From Didymodactylos carnosus (taxonomy: Eukaryota; Rotifera; Eurotatoria; Philodinida; Philodinidae): a stretch of DNA of 45,367 bases. Where the stretch lies: the NCBI GenBank assembly GCA_905250885.1, contig CAJNOQ010000607.1:1-45367 (forward strand), written 5' to 3'. Of the stretch, positions 8,614-21,241 are shown piece by piece. Each line of letters starts with the position of its first letter. The first letter of the stretch is position 1. The notes beneath the pieces were generated by a model, which was not told the origin of the DNA, ran no database searches, and saw nothing but the letters and a program-made list of their open reading frames with translations. The translations under genes and the position numbers were made by a program.

Positions 8614-11600
8614 ATGGAAAAAACCCGTGAACCAATGTTTATTGTGGGATGTTTTTTCATTGTTTTATACTATTTATCCTCTAATGTTCATGGACAAGTT
8701 GATCCACAAAATCGTATTGATTGTTATCCAGAAGCTTCTGGTACACCGCTGAGTAATTATAGTAAAGAAGCGTGTTTAAGTCGACATTGTCTGTACGATG
8801 AAAATGCATATGGTCATGGAATTCCTCAATGTTATTATGCACCCAATTATGGTTACATATTACAAGAAAGCCAACCAGAGCAAACTTCAAATGGCATGAG
8901 ATTTAAATTGAAACGAAACACTGCTGTACAAAGTCCATTTCAAGAGCCAATTGAGAATGTTTTACTCGATGTAGAATATTATACCAATGAGATTTTACAT
9001 TTTAAGTTGTATGATGCGGATAAAGCACGTTACGAAGTAAGTAAAAGTGAAGCAATTTTATAATTCAAGAAGTGAACGTTCATTTCGATTAATTAATTAC
9101 ACCTGAAAAAGGTGGAATTTCACACAATTTAATTACCAAACTTAATTTTTATTTATTTACTTATTAAGGTTCCGATTCCATTGCGTCCATCATCGGGCAA
9201 AGCTCAATCACCACAATATGAATTTATTGAATCATCAGATGCGTCATTAGATAATATATTTTCATTTGTTATTAAACGTCGTTCAACATCTCAAAATCTT
9301 TTTGATACATCACTTGGCGGTCTTGTATTAAATAATCAATTTTTACAAATAGTTACACGTCTTCAATCATCGAATGTATACGGTTTTGGTGAAAATAATC
9401 ATGATACATTAAAACATAATTTACAATATACATCATGGGGTATTTTTGCAAGAGATCAGGGAACAAATTGGTTGACAAATACAAATCATTATGGTCAACA
9501 TCCATTTTATTTGGTTATGGAACAACAAAAAAACACTCGATCACCATCAGGCAATATGCACGGAGTTTTACTACTTAACTCAAATGCTATGGATTATTCA
9601 TTTACACCTTCACCATCATTGACAATGAGAACAATTGGAGGAATTTTAGATTTTTATGTTTTCATGGGACCAGAACCCGAAACGGTCGTTCAACAATATA
9701 CATGGCTTGTTGGACGATCAATATTACCACCATACGTAAGTTGCGTACTAGACTTTTTAGAACAAAAACTAAATTTCGATTTATCAGCTAATAACTCAAA
9801 AGAAATACTGCCAATTAGCAGAACTATACTTGTCGATATTTTTTGAATAGTTTTTGATTGAGTGATCTGCGCCTAATTTATGAAGAGGACATTAGTGCAA
9901 AAGACAAAATTTTGAAATAGTTTTTCGAAAGGAGGTTTTCTAGCGAAAATCAGATCATAGTGCAATACGTTTGTTTATTTAAACGAATAGACAATTTACA
10001 GTGTCCTATTCTTCAGCATGTGAGTCATTCAAACTCTTCACCGAATAACTGCATCGAAATTGAGAATTTTGTAATTCACTTACAATCGGTATGAAATACT
10101 TCAGAATTCAAAATATACTCTATCTTACCTTTTTTGAAAATAATCTAAAAAAGGTTACTCCATGTAAAGTAGACTTTTGAAAACTTCAAGAGAAACTACC
10201 ATAACTACAAGATTCTGCGATAATCTATGTTCTGTTTATTTCTGACGTTCTCTCAGATCATTTTACATCAGTTCTCGTACTCTCAAGAAATTCGATGACA
10301 CACGCTAACTATGATAGAAGAAAAATTCAGATGACTCCCATGTGGAAGAATAGGACACTTTAAATAAACAAACATATTCATATGTCAAAGTTTTGCACTA
10401 TGATCTGATTTTCGCTAGAAAATCTCCTTTTGAAAAAATATTTCAAAATTTGTCTTTTGCACTAACCTCCTCTTTATATCGAAGGCGTAGATCACTGAAT
10501 CAAAAATTATTCAAAAAATATCGACGAGTTATTGTTCTTTTAAGTGGTATTAGATATTTATTTTACCTTTCTGAAATTATAAAAAAAACATAAATTCATA
10601 CAGAATATATTTTAAATGATCTTTATTTTTTCTATTTTTTAGTGGTCATTAGGCTTTCAGTTATCGCGTTGGGATTATTCGAACATAACCCACATGAAAA
10701 ACATTGTTCAACGTAATTTAGATAAAGGGATTCCCTTAGATGTGCAATATGCCGACATTGATTATATGGATGCTGAAAAAGACTTTACAGTGGATCCAAT
10801 TAATTTTAAAGGTTTAAAAGAATATTTTAATGAATTAAAAACAAAAGGAATACACACAATAGTAATCCTCGATCCCGGAGTTATTGACGAAGCAGATTAT
10901 CAACCGACAATAACCGGAAAAGAGCAAAATGTGTTCATTAAATGGGATAATGGAACAGATATGAAAGGAGCCTGCTGGCCAGGCGAGGTGTATTTTCCCG
11001 ATTATTTCTTAGAGCGAACGCAAAAGTGGTGGGCAAAATGGATAACAGATTTTAGAAATGTGAATTTAACATTTGACGGACTTTGGATTGATATGAATGA
11101 ACCGGGTAAATTTATCTATTGTAAAAATAAGTCTTAAGAGTAGAATAAACCTAGCTGATCATTTTTCGCGCTGAAATTTGGTAACTATCGAAATAGATTT
11201 CCTGTATTGTTTTATTTTCAGTAACTATTTTCTTATTTCTAAAGCATTGTTTGACACGAACGATGAAATCCCATGGAATTGGCAGGAAACAGGCAGTAAT
11301 TATACATTGAAATGTCCTGTTAATCAATATGATGATCCACCTTATCGAACAAAAGCTATCTATCGATTCGATAAAGAAAATGAGAAACCAAAACGATTAT
11401 CCGATCGAACATTGTGTATGGCTGCACATCAGGGTGATCCTGATAACGGCGGAGAACCACAATATCGACATTATGATGTTCATGGGTGAGAATCAATCTA
11501 ATTGAGTTAATTGGCTGTTGATTGTGTTTTTTTGTTCTAGTTTATATGGTTGGAGTCAAACAAAGCCAACACTGGACACCATGCGAGCGATAACAGGAAA

Positions 11601-14600
11601 ACGTAGTCTTGTATTGCCACGTTCAACGTTTGTTGGTTCGGGCCAATGGTCTGGTCATTGGTGAGTTTAACTGAAGGTCTTTTGCACGTTATTTTGTATA
11701 ACTCCTCCCCTGAATTTCTCTGAAAGGGGAAAAGCAAAGGGTGAAAGTTTGTAAAAGGAGAAATTACTGGAAATCTGAAAATTTATCCATCCCACACTTC
11801 CTCTTCCTAACGCTTGTGGACGTACGCGAACCCATGGACAATACTGACAATATATTGCATACGCGGACTAACTAAAGGAGAATATATTCGCACAGAAACA
11901 GTGTTTTAATAAACTATCCATATATTTATTTTATTTTGTCCACGTTCCAAGATCTCTGCGATCTCATCTTCCACAACTTTTGATGTTGCAAATGAAATGA
12001 TGAGCGAGTACCTATCCATACAACTTAAAAGAAAAATTAATTAGCGTACACGTACACACACGGGACATAGATTCCATCCAGTCCCACCTTAGTCCATCAC
12101 GTTTGAATGAAGGAGTTACCCTTTAGGCCCAAGATCTGCGCTGATAGACTTTTTTATTACTTTAATCAAATCTTTTTCTTCCAGGTTAGGTGATAATGAG
12201 GCAACGTGGCATGAAATGAAACGTTCATTAATTGGAATGGTTGAATTCAACTGGTTTGGTATTCCATTCAATGGAGCTGATATATGCGGCTTTTCTGAGA
12301 CACCATCAGAAGAAATGTGTATACGGTAGGGAATATATATTACGACCATAAGACTCTAGGAAAGATTTAAAAGAGTATTTTTCTTCTTCCATATGAAAAG
12401 AGTCATATTAAAATAGAAATAGCAGGTTGTGTACGTCATTTCTACTGAAATACTGATCTCTTTAAATGGACGCTAATTTCTTTCATTTCAAATTCATGTG
12501 CTTTTTCTTGACGGCTTTAGTTGGATGCAAGTCGGTGCATTTTATCCATTTTCACGTAATCACAACGTATGGAAAACGGAAGATCAAGATCCTGCTCACT
12601 GGAGTGATATGGCTGTAGGAATAATGGTGAAAGCATTAAAAATTCGTTATACACTATTACCATATTATTATACATTATTCTTTAAAGCGCATACGCGCGG
12701 TTCTACTGTTATTCGTCCACTCTTTCACGAGTATCCACAAGATCAAATAACGACAGATATATTTTTACAGTTTCTTATTGGTCCAGGTATCATGATAGCA
12801 CCAGTCACTGATGATAATGCGCGAGAAATCAGTGTATATATTCCATCGTCACATTGGTATGATTTTTATACAGGTAAAAGAATGAACATGTTGAATCAAT
12901 GGGTAAAAATTCAAGCTCCACTAGATACAATTCCAATATTTTTACGGTAGATAAATATCTAGACTATCCTCAACTGTATATTTACTTTGCATTTAATTTT
13001 TCAGTGGTGGTTATATCATTCCAACACAAGAATTTGCAAATAATACGGTTTATTCACGTAAAAAACCATTTGGATTAACAATTGTTTTAAATTCAAAAGG
13101 AAATGCTGAAGGTGATTTATTTTATGATGATGGTGATTCAATTACCTCAGTTGAAGCACACCAATATTATTATGCACAATTCAAATGGGTACAAACAGAA
13201 ATGAAATTAACCATTAATGTTGTTGAAAATAATTATGGATCTATGGAACAGTTAATATTAGATTCATTAACAATTTATGGATTAGACAATATACCATCAT
13301 CGTTCGTTATTGATGGAAAACAACCTGTCACAAATTTTCATATGAAACCAAATACACAAATATTGGAATTAACTGGACTCAATATGAAAATGACAACAAA
13401 CCATACAGTAACATGGTCTGGATCGGGAATTATTCTAGTTGAACAGCCAGATGATATTGCAACAAAACCTGAGTACAGAGTTGACTGTTATCCAGATCCA
13501 AATGCTGATGCTAATAAATGTCGTGGAAGAGGCTGTGAATGGGATCCACCAACTATAACTGGTGTTCCTGCATGTTATGTTCCAAAATCAAAAGGTGGTT
13601 ATCAACTTATCGATCAAGAGGCAATTGAACAATATGGTACTCAATATAAATTACAACGTTTATCAACAAAACCCTTACATAAGATGGCAGCACGTCGTCC
13701 ACCAAACTATCGTATTGACAATCGTGTACAAGAACAACAATCAGAAGCTCCTGTTAGAAATTTAATCGAGACAAAAGACTCCGAATTTAGTTTATTTGGT
13801 AATGACGTCGATAATTTAAGGTAAAATATGATTGAACTTCAATTATTTTTCAATAAATTTTTAACGTTCTAATTTAAGATTACAAATGACAACATCAGGA
13901 ACAGATATGATTCGTTTGAAAATTGTTGATTTGGATCATCAACGTTATGAAGTACCCATTCCCATAACTTGGAATCCGTGGTCCACTGCTGCTAGTATAG
14001 CTCAACAAAAAATTAAATTTCAATTAACACAAACGCAATACAAACAGCTTGGTTTTCAAATTGTGAGAACAGATACTAAATCAGTTCTATTTGATACATC
14101 GTATTTTGCTGAGGGTTTCATTTATGATGACAAATATTTACAATTCATGACAACGATTCCGTCAAGAAATGTTTACGGTATGGGTGAAAATACTCATCCA
14201 ACATTTCGACATGTGTTAAATTCCGGTGTTCGATATGGAGTATTTGCACGTGATCAACCGCCCGCAGGTTCAAATGAAAATTTATACGGTACCCAGCCAT
14301 TTTATATGGTCGTAGAAAATGATGGAAATGCTTTTGGTGTTCTTATCTACAATTCAAATGCTCAAGATTATAAATTTAGTGAATATGAACAGGATCAATC
14401 ACTGTTGACTTATCGTACAATTGGAGGAATTTTAGATCTCTTCTTTTTTGCTGGACCAACTCCTGAAGCTGTGATTCGACAATATCAACAACTTATTGGT
14501 TTTCCGTATATGCCACCATATTGGGCTTTAGGATTTCAGTTGTGTCGATATGGATATGACACATTAGAAAATATGAAAGCAGCCATGAACAGAACAGTTT

Positions 14601-16963
14601 CAAACGGAATTCCACTCGATATAATGTATGGTAAGAACATATGAACTATATCGTGTTGAAATCGCCTCCAAAATGTTAACACCTTTTCTTTCAAATGAAA
14701 AATGTTAATTCTGAGTAAAAAATATTAATATTTAGTTTGACTAATATAGTTGAGCTGTAAAAGAAGGTGAAATAATGAGTATTATAAGTAGTTCTTTAAG
14801 CGGATGCATATAAAAGTTGGCTTCTTAACTAGACTGACTTTTTTTGAGGTTTTTTTCTATTTCAGGCGATATTGATTATTTTGAAAATCAACTTGACTTT
14901 ACATGGGATCCAATTCGTTTCAAAGATTTACCCAAATTTGTTGATTCATTACATGATCAAGGAATGAAATTTATTACAATATTAGATCCAGCTATTGATT
15001 CAGAACAAGAAAATTATCCACCATATTCAAACGGACAAGCCAAAGATATCTGGGTGAAATGGCCAAAGGATAAAAATCTCCAATTTAATGAAACAGGTAA
15101 TAGATATAGAACATTATTTTAATTTTAAATATGAGTCAAAGTCAGAGTAAGCTGACTGTTTAAAAAAACGTTTTAGAGTTCTCATATTTGTAAACATAAT
15201 CTTTTGAAAATTGTGAATATTTTGCTTTTGCGAAATACTTTTAGGAAATCGTAATATGCTCGGTTACGTATGGCCACTTGGAAAAACTGTATTTCCCGAT
15301 TACTTTAATCCTGCTGCTATAGCCTGGTGGAAGTCTGAAATTTTAAATTATCATCAAAAACTGAAATTTGACGGTTTATGGATTGGTGAGTCTGTAATGA
15401 TTATACATACTTTAGCAACAATAGTTCAATAAATAGAGTATCATCCAAGGTATCATCTATTATAACTATTGATGTTTTTTGTTCACAAATTTAAGATATG
15501 AATGAACCGGCTAATTTTGATACAAATAAACTGCAGCCATGGAATTGGAATAGACCTGAACCATGGAATCTTCACTGTCCTGATGATGAAGAATGGGATA
15601 ATCCTCCGTATAAAACTGCATTACATGGTGATCGTATATCTGATAAAACGCTGTGTATGATTGCTGAACATACTGATGGTTCTCGAATCTTTCGTCATTA
15701 CGATGTTCATAATTTATATGGATTGACAGAAACTATAGCTACACTTCCAGCTGCACAAGCTTTAGAAAATAAACGTTCAATTGTCGTTAGTCGTTCAACA
15801 TTTCCAACATCAGGTGCAATTAGTGGTCATTGGTTAGGCGATAATTCAGCTTTATGGTCACACGTTAAATATAACATTATCGGCATGTTAGAATTTAATC
15901 TATTTGGTATACCGTATGTAGGTGCAGATATCTGTGGATTTGAAGGTGCTACAACTGAGCAATTATGTCAGAGATGGATGCAGTTGGGTATGTAAACAAT
16001 GTGAGTCTTTATTCAATCGTTTAGTGTATTTTACTTATACTTTCAGGTGCATTTAATCCATTTTTTCGTAACCACAATGGTATAAAATATCCGGATCAAG
16101 ATCCAGGTATATTTTCTGCACCCGTTGTTGCATCCAATCGTAAAGCAGTCGAGCTACGTTATACATTAAATCCATTTTTATACTCATTATTTCATCGTGT
16201 CCATATTTCTGGTGGCACAGTTGTTCGCAGTATGGCACATGAATTTTCAAAAGATAGTCAATGTTGGGCGTTGGATGAACAATTTCTATGGGGTAGTTCT
16301 TTATTAATCGCTCCGGTTGTTTATGAGAATAAAATTGAAAAGACAGTATACTTTTCCGGTTTAAATTCAACAGAAAGATGGTATGATTATTATACGGGTA
16401 AAGAGGTGTTTCAAACAACTTCAACAACATCACTTGTAACCGTACCAGCTGCTTATGATTATTTACCATTATTTATGAGAGGTGGTGCAATTATTCCACA
16501 CCAAAAATCAGCTATGAACACCGTTGCCAGTCGTTTACAATCAATGTACTTGAAAATAGCATTAGATACTCAACAAAAAGCTAAAGGTAATTTGTTTGTT
16601 CAGATGAAAAATATTTAAACTACATACGTAATAAATAAACATTAAACTTTTTTTGTAGGTGATTTATATTGGGACGATGGTGAAACTATAGATGCCTATG
16701 AATCGAATTACTATTCTTACTTTATCTTTAACTATGAGTCAAATCGTTTAACACTGGAACCATGGACATTCAAATATACCGATATTAAATTTTTATTAGA
16801 TGAAATTTATATTTATGGTTTGACACTAAAACCTCAACGAATAACATTGAATAATCAAGAAATACCAACATCAAAATGGGAATATGTAGAAAACATGCAA
16901 ACATTGCATATTGAGTCATTACAATTGAATATGGGTAAAACGCAAAAATTTGTTTTGACTTAA
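8614..16963 (+). CDS. MGAM: Two-domain GH31 alpha-glucosidase (maltase-glucoamylase / sucrase-isomaltase-like), 14 exons
   Basis: Hydrolyses terminal alpha-glucosidic bonds of maltose, oligosaccharides or sucrose outside the cell. Exons: 8614-9036, 9169-9735, 10643-11105, 11245-11485, 11541-11660, 12185-12325, 12521-12946, 13005-13820, 13879-14630, 14866-15096, 15245-15385, 15496-15987, 16047-16586, 16659-16963. All introns are GT-AG and in phase, giving 1885 aa (human MGAM/SI about 1830-1860). Residues 8-27 form a hydrophobic signal segment ending VHG. Trefoil modules lie at about 34-80 and 952-990, each showing only four cysteines. GH31 domain 1 (about 240-870) has WIDMNEP with nucleophile D480 and HWLGDN with acid/base D608; domain 2 (about 1180-1810) has D1441 and D1556. 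Both halves look active. No C-terminal membrane anchor is seen, so the product is probably secreted, unlike the type II mammalian enzymes, although an uncleaved signal anchor is possible. Vertebrate MGAM and SI arose by later duplication, so this is a co-ortholog and the symbol is approximate. Confidence 0.95.
9736..10642. repeat. GH31 intron 2 carrying a long imperfect inverted repeat (foldback element)
   Basis: This 907-nt intron is the longest in the gene. It contains two inverted arms, about 9815-10015 and 10345-10545, that share blocks such as GAAAATCAGATCATAGTGCAA and TTTGTTTATTTAAA in opposite orientation. The left arm begins just inside, or slightly upstream of, the reading frame that runs past the exon 2 donor, and the right arm ends about 100 nt before the exon 3 acceptor. 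The match is imperfect with small indels, so this is an older foldback insertion. Short open frames inside it (for example 10393-10593) are not genes. Confidence 0.7.
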
Positions 16964-18031
16964 ACAAGTCCCTCACGCTGGATACCTTATTCGTGTACAC
17001 TAAAGATATGTCTTCTTTTCACCTTGCTATCTTCTAAGTATTTTTTTAATATCGTCTTTTTCTTGTAACAGTATTTTATATTTGATTTTCTTTTAACATA
17101 AATAAATGTAGGGTATCAATTTTTTTGATCACCAAATTTTTCGACATGTCTCATTCATACACAGCCGACCGTTCGCTTTATACAGAGACAAAGGCTAGAC
17201 AAGATCTGACTGTAGTGCTCATCGATTTACAGTATTTGCCATGAATAAGCATGCGACAACAGCACTTTTCTTCTGGTGCTTGTATTATTGACATGAAAGT
17301 TAGGCGAAATTCTTCGAATTGCCTCAGTAGTTCGTATCGTGTCATGAAAATTATTAACACAGCATCAAAACGCTTCTTAATTAATATAAACCATTTTTTC
17401 GAAAATTAAATAAAATCATAAAGTATTATGCATAAAAAAAGCTAGAAACAAAATTTAGAAGTGAGTTATACTTTATAGAGATCTTTAGGATTTCTATTTC
17501 CAAGTCCTTGACTCTATGCCGTGTGTATAAGACTACAAAATGTCAGTACAAAGTATATTTTGTATACTATTCTTTATTTCACTCCTTTTCAAAGAAGACT
17601 ACAACTACTAATGAACCTTTTCGGCCAGATTTTTAGGTCCATAAAGTAAGGCAAGCAGTAAGTAAAATACCGAGGAAGATGTCAGCAAAATAAGGGTGAA
17701 ATGTGATTATTATTAAATATAGTGCACAAGAATAAAGAAAATAATACAATTCGATCCTACAGACACCAACACTGGATAAAGTATAGCGAGTATCGGGATG
17801 CTGAAAAACTTAATGATACTCTAAATTTATTTATTTATAAAAAGAGAAGTTAATGATATAATTAGGATATTCTTAACGCTAGAACGCCCGTAGCGGTCAT
17901 TTTGACCGTTTTGTGATTTTTATCCTTAATAAAACAAACTGCATACAATTTATTTAAAAATAAATTATGTCATAACTTTTAATTTGTCCAACAAAAATTA
18001 TTTTTTGCAGAATTGTTAATTCATTTGAATT
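16964..18031. other. 3' flank of the GH31 gene and intergenic DNA
   Basis: It holds the polyadenylation signal at 17101. Around 17880-17915, AACGCCCGTAGCGGTCATTT followed by TGACCG forms a small hairpin of a kind seen at ends of some DNA transposons, but no partner end is found. The rest is unremarkable. Confidence 0.4.
17101..17106 (+). terminator. Polyadenylation signal of the GH31 gene
   Basis: AATAAA lies 138 nt after the stop codon (16961-16963) in a T/A-rich 3' flank. It is the first canonical hexamer downstream and gives a 3'UTR of about 150-170 nt. No transcript evidence is available. Confidence 0.5.
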
Positions 18032-18381
18032 TGAATCACCTACATCTGTTTTGACTAAACACTGCAAAATATCATATTTGCACATACTGTTCTAAGTTGA
18101 GACTGTATTATTTTATTTAGTATACAATACTTATCTATATACGATACTTATCTTTCGTTTGATATTCCACTAATCAAATACAGAATTCTCGTATACTATA
18201 TACGTCTTTAGCATGTTTCGAAAATTTTCCTGTATTTGATTAGTGGAATATCAAACGAAAGATAAGTATCGCGTATAGATAAGTATTGTATACTAAATAA
18301 AATAATACGGTCTCAACTTAGAACAGTATGTGCAAATATGATATTTTGCAGTGTTTAGTCAAAACAGATGTAGGTGATCAT
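18032..18381. mobile_element. Long foldback element, arms about 152 bp
   Basis: Left arm 18032-18183 and right arm 18230-18381 are inverted copies with about 97% identity (differences for example GAGACTGTATT/GAGACCGTATT) around a 46-nt spacer. It contains no coding frame of its own; the frame at 18328-18540 merely crosses the right arm. No target duplication was recognised. Confidence 0.85.
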
Positions 18382-19319
18382 CGATATTCTCACACTGCAG
18401 TTTTTTTATTTTCCAAGTATCCAATCTTTAAGATCATTAATGGTGAACTTCAAAGATGTACGATGAAAATGACGTTTTTTTTTTTACATATCCACGTAAA
18501 TTTTACATATCCACGAGTGACCTTAATAAAGAATGGATAATCATACCACACAGTGGGCATATACGTAGACATCTAGAGAAAAATCGAAAGCACGCATTTT
18601 TGTGATTTGAATAGTGTCATGAATACTTCGTTCAACGCGCTATTGAACGGCGAAAAACATTTTCTTCTAGGTGCTTTCCTTGTCGGAAAAAAGTAAGTAA
18701 CAAAATTAACGTAAAAGCTAGAACACTGTTCCGAGAAGTCTAATTACTATCGAACACATAAGGATTAGACAAAAAAAAGTAGGTATTCGTAATTCAGAAT
18801 CTTTCTTCTTTAAAATAACGAAAACACTATTCGATTTGAGCGTATAGTTTTTGAACTAAACGCGTTTCTTTTGAACTAACAGGAGTTCTCGGACGATACC
18901 CGAATTGTAATGAGCTATCCAACTCTTTGGACAACTCAAAATTGGAACGAAATGTTCATTATCATGTCCTACATGTATGGTGCATGCGATTTGATGTGGG
19001 TTTTCTTCCGGACTTAGGTACAGGTTTTCTAAAGAACCGCCGGTTTTTAAGATATTTTTCATTTTTCTCGATCAAGAAACATTTTCGCCAAGAAAATAAT
19101 GTGAGATTTCGAATCAGCGTCAAAAACTGCATCGAATGAAGTATAGTTTGTTAGTTTTACAAATAAAACATTTTTCGGCGTAAATTCAGGGCAAGGTCCC
19201 CCAAAGGGTTTTTTTAATCGAATAAATTTTTTATTCGAATTCGACTTTTTCCTTATGTAAATATCTGACACATAATAAGATTCTATTATACAAAAATGAT
19301 TATTTTTTAACTCAAAAAA
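18382..19319. other. Intergenic DNA between two foldback elements
   Basis: Contains a short direct repeat (TTTACATATCCACG twice at about 18484-18515). The overlapping frames at 18856-19139 on both strands resemble no protein. Confidence 0.4.
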
Positions 19320-19400
19320 CCAGATGTCCGCCGGCTCTACGGAAAAATGCCCACTGTGGTATACAGTGGGCGTTTTTCCGTAGAGCCGGCGGACATCTGG
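19320..19400. mobile_element. Nearly perfect 81-bp palindrome
   Basis: CCAGATGTCCGCCGGCTCTA begins the left arm (19320) and its inverse ends the right arm (19400). The 38-bp arms differ at one position around a GGTAT-type centre. It is markedly GC-rich compared with its surroundings. The inner word CCACAGTGGGC-like also appears alone at about 18549-18559. Confidence 0.8.
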
Positions 19401-19562
19401 CTTTTTGTAAGTATGTTATAAGTATGTTTTTCTTTTTTAGATTTACAAAATTATTCACTATTTTCTGGTTGAAATATTGCAAATCAGTCTAAAGAATGTA
19501 TAAGTAAGCTATATTACCGTTGTTAGTATGTTGAACATTGCTCAATGTAAACAAAAGACAGT

Positions 19563-19782
19563 TTACCTTGACGTTTTCTTGAAAAAATTTCAAAACTATG
19601 CTAATCGATAGAGCATTCAATTCTCTACAAAATGGCTTAAAGACTAGTTTTGCAGAAAACTCTTTTGGCTCTAAAACCTGTTCTAAGCATCGGAAGTTCG
19701 AAAAAATAAGCCATTTTGTAGAGAATTGAATGCTTTATCGATCAGCATAGTTTTGAAATTTTTTCAAGAAAACGTCAGGGTG
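19563..19782. mobile_element. Foldback element, arms about 75 bp
   Basis: Left arm about 19563-19640 and right arm about 19706-19782 are inverted copies (TGACGTTTTCTTGAAAAAAT at the outer end, CTCTACAAAATGGCTTA at the inner end) with a few mismatches and a 65-nt spacer. It is the third foldback within 1.8 kb upstream of the LEA-like gene. Confidence 0.75.
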
Positions 19783-20098
19783 AGGAAATTAAAATTACAA
19801 AATTTTAAAGCTTAAAATTTAAATTTTTGCGTTGAAGTTTTAATTTTTATAAATTTTACAATTGATTTTCTTGGTCAGCGTGAAAAACCCATCTAATGAT
19901 GTGCCTTTCGATTTAATTAGATAGAAAATTGTTTTTGAAAAGTCAACAGTTGCAGTTCTCAACAGTTCCAGTTCTTACAGTTAAAAGCTGGAACTGGTGT
20001 ATACGTAATCAGCACAAGTGAAAGAGAAAATCATTGAAACGGTATGCACTTCAGATTAAGACTTGGCCCCGCTGTTTTTTTTCTGCTATTTATGTTAG

Positions 20099-21077
20099 AT
20101 TTCAGAGGAATTGAAGGCTGGCGCAGGTACAGCACAATATTTAGAAAAAGATGCATATAAAGCTGGACGTAAGTAAAATCTAATAATTAGTATCATAATC
20201 TAATTGAGCATTTAAATGAATACTTATGGCAATTTATTTGGAATATAGATAACCATGACCAATTCGCGAGTTCGTTAATTTTTATTGCACTGAATTTAAA
20301 CATTTGTCGGACAGATAGATATTAACTCTGCTTGGCATGCTAAATATGCTTTGTAATAGTTTATTCATCAACTAATACCTCTAGGTAACTTGGTTGGTAG
20401 ATTGGCAAACAGATTGCTGATATCAGTAGTGAATATTTGGGCGAAGCTGCTGATTATGCGAAAGAAAAAGCCGGTGATGGTTATGAAACCTCCAAAGATA
20501 AAGCTAGTGATTTATACGAAACTGGCAAAGTGAAAACGGTTGAAGAACTTGCAGCTGGAGATGAGGAAGGTGAGTACATTGGCCGATATGGATAGCTAAG
20601 ATCTTCTAATAATACTGTATTTTTTATTTTTGAAGGTAAAATGGTCGATGAATGTGTTGATCAAGCAAAAGTTAAACTACAAGATGTAGCTGCTGATGCT
20701 TTGAAATCAGGTATGGAACGACTAATTATACAAGAGGCTGGGTTGCGTTTTTTATTCATTTGTATCGTCTTGACCGGATACAAATCTTGACAGTATTAGG
20801 AGACATGCTATAAAATCATATTGACTTTGAATTTTAGATCAAGATTTTGGCAAGGATTCACTGAAAACTGGTCAAGAATATGGCGAAGAAGCTGTAAAGC
20901 AGGGTCAGAAACTCGGTTAGTATTGTTCTGTAAATGTGAATGCTTAATATGATATCATTTATTTTTTTAGGCGAAAACAATATAACATATGAAACTGGTA
21001 AACAGTATGGTAATAAAGCATTAAAGCAAGGTCAGAAAGCAGGAAAAAGCAGGAGTAAATTTTTGGGAGAAAAGTAA
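20099..21077 (+). CDS. LEA-like hydrophilic repeat protein, 5' end not resolved, possibly decayed
   Basis: Visible exons: 20099-about 20168/20175, about 20401 (or 20427)-20569, 20636-20710, 20838-20915, 20971-21077 (stop TAA). The last four join cleanly in phase. The product is very hydrophilic, rich in K, E, A, G, D and Q, with LEA group 3-like segments such as GEAADYAKEKAGDGYETSKDK. Near the C terminus, exons 4 and 5 each encode a copy of a 17-residue unit, TGQEYGEEAVKQGQKLG and TGKQYGNKALKQGQKAG. LEA proteins protect cell structures during drying and are known in bdelloids. No start ATG is seen. A possible upstream coding piece ends at 20041 (VKEKIIET before GTATGC). Exon 1's best donor (20169) is phase 1, but no acceptor restores the frame; a weaker pair (donor 20176, acceptor before 20427) does. 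It is either a live gene with unusual splicing or a recent pseudogene. LEA assignment rests on composition and repeats only. Confidence 0.55.
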
Positions 21078-21241
21078 AAACGATTTTAATAGTCCAAAAT
21101 GTTGTGGACGAAAGATAATGAGCAGGAGAAAATACAAAAAGCAGGGGGACGTGCACTGCCTTACACCCCCTCTTCTACCACGGCCCTGGTAACAATTTAA
21201 ATATATAAACATAAAACTAAGATAAATTCTCTATCTCCATG

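Noticed and set aside
8681-8890. 69-codon minus-strand frame
   Set aside because: Antisense shadow of GH31 exon 1.
10393-10593. 66-codon + strand frame
   Set aside because: Lies in the right arm of the intronic inverted repeat.
13562-13765. 67-codon + strand frame
   Set aside because: Alternative frame within GH31 exon 8, which encodes the second trefoil.
16053-16469. 138-codon minus-strand open frame
   Set aside because: It is antisense to GH31 exon 13, whose + strand reading is strongly conserved.
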